Source: Fallopia convolvulus | Lineage: Eukaryota; Streptophyta; Magnoliopsida; Caryophyllales; Polygonaceae | Direction of reading: 5' to 3' | NCBI GenBank assembly: GCA_964016875.1 | Contig: OZ024724.1 | Location: forward strand, 10,278,501 to 10,342,500 | Length of the DNA: 64,000 nt | Shown here: piece by piece, positions 62,689 to 64,000 of the stretch | How positions within the stretch are numbered: position 1 is the stretch's first letter | How the letters are laid out: each line of letters starts with the position of its first letter | Program-made: the position numbers and the translations under genes | Notes under the pieces: model-generated | Told to the model about the DNA's origin: nothing | Databases searched by the model: none | The model's input: only the letters and a program-made list of their open reading frames with translations

Positions 62689-64000
62689 CTATCATCCGCA
62701 AAAAATAAGTGTGATACTGAAGGGGCTCCTCTAGCAATCTTAATACCGTTCGGCCGACTCGCCTCTTCACTCTGCCTAATAAGTCCCTCTAACCCTTCGG
62801 CACACATGAGAAATAGATAGGGTGATTAAGGATCACCTTATCTAAGCCCCCTCTCAGGATGGAAAACAGTAGAGGGAATCCCGTCCATCAAGACCGAGAA
62901 AGTAACACTACAAACACACTTCATTATCAAGTCAATCCATCTCCTTTCAAACCCCATCTTCAACATAACTTGTTCCAGAAAACTCCACTCCACCCTATCA
63001 TAAGCTTTCGCCATGTCCAGTTTCAACGCCATAAATCCTTTTCGTCCATTCCTTTGAGATTTCATGTAATGAAAAACCTCAAAAGCGGACAAAACATTAT
63101 CAGTGATTAATCTTCCTGGAACAAAAGCGCTTTGAGAAGGCGACACAATCTTATGCAGAATCAGCTTCAACATGTTAGCTATAACTTTGGAGATAATCTT
63201 ATAAAGCACGTTACATAAGCTAATAGGCCTCAGATCTTGCATACGATAAGGTTCTTTGACTTTTGGAATGAGATAGATAAAAGTATGATTAAGATTATCT
63301 GGGAATTCATCCCCATTGAGAATACCCAAGCAGAATTGAATGACTTCAACTCCGAGAATATTCCAATGATGTTGAAAAAAGAGGACAGACATGCCATCAG
63401 GCCCCGAAGACTAAGTAGGGTGCATGGAAAAAAGGGCAGAGTGTACCTCTTCACCAGTGAAGGGACGTAAGAGCTCCAGATTATCCTCCTCTGTCACGAT
63501 AACGAGATTCTTTGAGGAACCGTGTTTGAATGTGCAGGAAGATCTGATTTAAAAAGATCACAAAAATATGAAATGGCTACTCGAGACTTTCCACTATTGC
63601 TCCTCCACATCATACCCTCTCCATCTACTAACCTCTTAATTTTATTACGCTTTCTCCTCCCGTTCTCCTTTTGATGAAAATAGGCCGAGTTTCTATCACC
63701 CCATTTATACTCATTAGCCTTTGCCCTTTGATAACATAACAACTCTTCTTTTTCCATGAGCTCCTCTTCTAATTTTTCCAGGGCTTTTCTTTTTGCCACC
63801 AAATTACCTCTCATACCCAACTTGTTCATCTCCTTGAGTTTCTCCCTCGCCTTCTTCAGCTTTTCAACCACGTTTCCGAACTCCCTCTTATTCCATTCTT
63901 TCAAAACATCAACACACTCCCCTATTTTATCCATCATATCATTTTCGCTCATTCTCGGATTATTCCAGGAGTTGTGAACAATATGCTTACACCCATCCTT
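62689..64000 (-). pseudogene. LINE (non-LTR retrotransposon) reverse transcriptase, partial
   Basis: Continues off the right edge. 63952-63494 is the region between endonuclease and RT (NEYKWGDRNSAYFHQKENGRRKRN). 63392-62838 is the RT core with LIPKVKEPYRMQDLRPISLCN, KLDMAKAYDRVEWSFLEQVM and SAFVPGRLITDNVLSAFE; FFADDS, the catalytic motif, lies at about 62692-62712 in another frame. An in-frame TAG (63411-63413) replaces a codon seven before the apparent start, and a frameshift separates the two large frames. The LINE is cut at 62689 by the Athila LTR end; its RNase H part is at 46799-47335. Confidence 0.88.

Overview
This is nuclear DNA of a flowering plant, almost certainly a eudicot. It has spliced plant genes, a plant-specific cellulose-synthase-like gene, a short plant-type PPR gene, and plant lineages of LTR retrotransposons (SIRE/Maximus-type Copia, Athila, Tat and Tekay/Del-type Gypsy), plus LINE, hAT-like and CACTA-like sequence. 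The species cannot be fixed from the sequence. Well over 80% of the window is transposable-element DNA, mostly nested and mostly broken.

Layout. (1) 1-869: the 3' part of an Athila LTR entering from the left. (2) 870-27871: one old minus-strand SIRE-type Copia element, split by three later insertions: a Tekay-like Gypsy (2525-7418, target duplication GAGAC), a truncated Athila (9858 to about 16795, itself carrying a hAT-like element at 10876-12378 with an 8-bp target duplication) and a young Del/Tekay-like deletion derivative (16935-23214, two 1943-bp LTRs, target duplication TGCCA). (3) 27872-32163: a low-repeat island with a two-exon THA8-like PPR gene (28885-29732, minus). (4) 32169-38943: a minus-strand Tat-type Gypsy deletion derivative (target duplication GGGAG) whose 3' LTR carries a 1518-bp Athila-type solo LTR (target duplication GCGTG). 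(5) 39162-44326: an apparently intact seven-exon CslG-type cellulose-synthase-like gene (736 aa, minus), with a CACTA-like remnant in intron 6 and CACTA-like sequence upstream. (6) 46799-64000: a minus-strand LINE, interrupted by a deleted plus-strand Athila, whose LTR is interrupted in turn by a nearly complete 13.4-kb minus-strand Athila (49276-62677, two 1501-bp LTRs, target duplication ATACC) with a 291-aa gag, an uninterrupted 1677-aa pol and an ATHILA ORF-1-type third gene.

The two host genes are separate loci with no sign of acting together. The PPR protein is probably an organelle RNA-binding protein. The CslG protein is a membrane glycosyltransferase of the family that includes triterpenoid glucuronosyltransferases.

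The most unusual signal cuts across the elements. Five retrotransposons of different lineages each carry many copies of their own short CG-rich inverted repeat: GGTCGnnnCCGACC in the complete Athila, TCGGGCCCGA/GTCGGnCCGAC in the second Athila, AAGTCGnCGACTT in the Copia, CCGCGnnCGCGG in the Tat, and CGTTAACG/CGGTACCG in the solo LTR. They sit in LTRs, untranslated regions and the unconserved linkers of the polyproteins, and are absent from the conserved enzyme domains I read. A second recurrent signal is a perfect TTGCTTG-AGGA-CAAGCAA hairpin beside the polypurine tract in all three Athila elements that retain that region.
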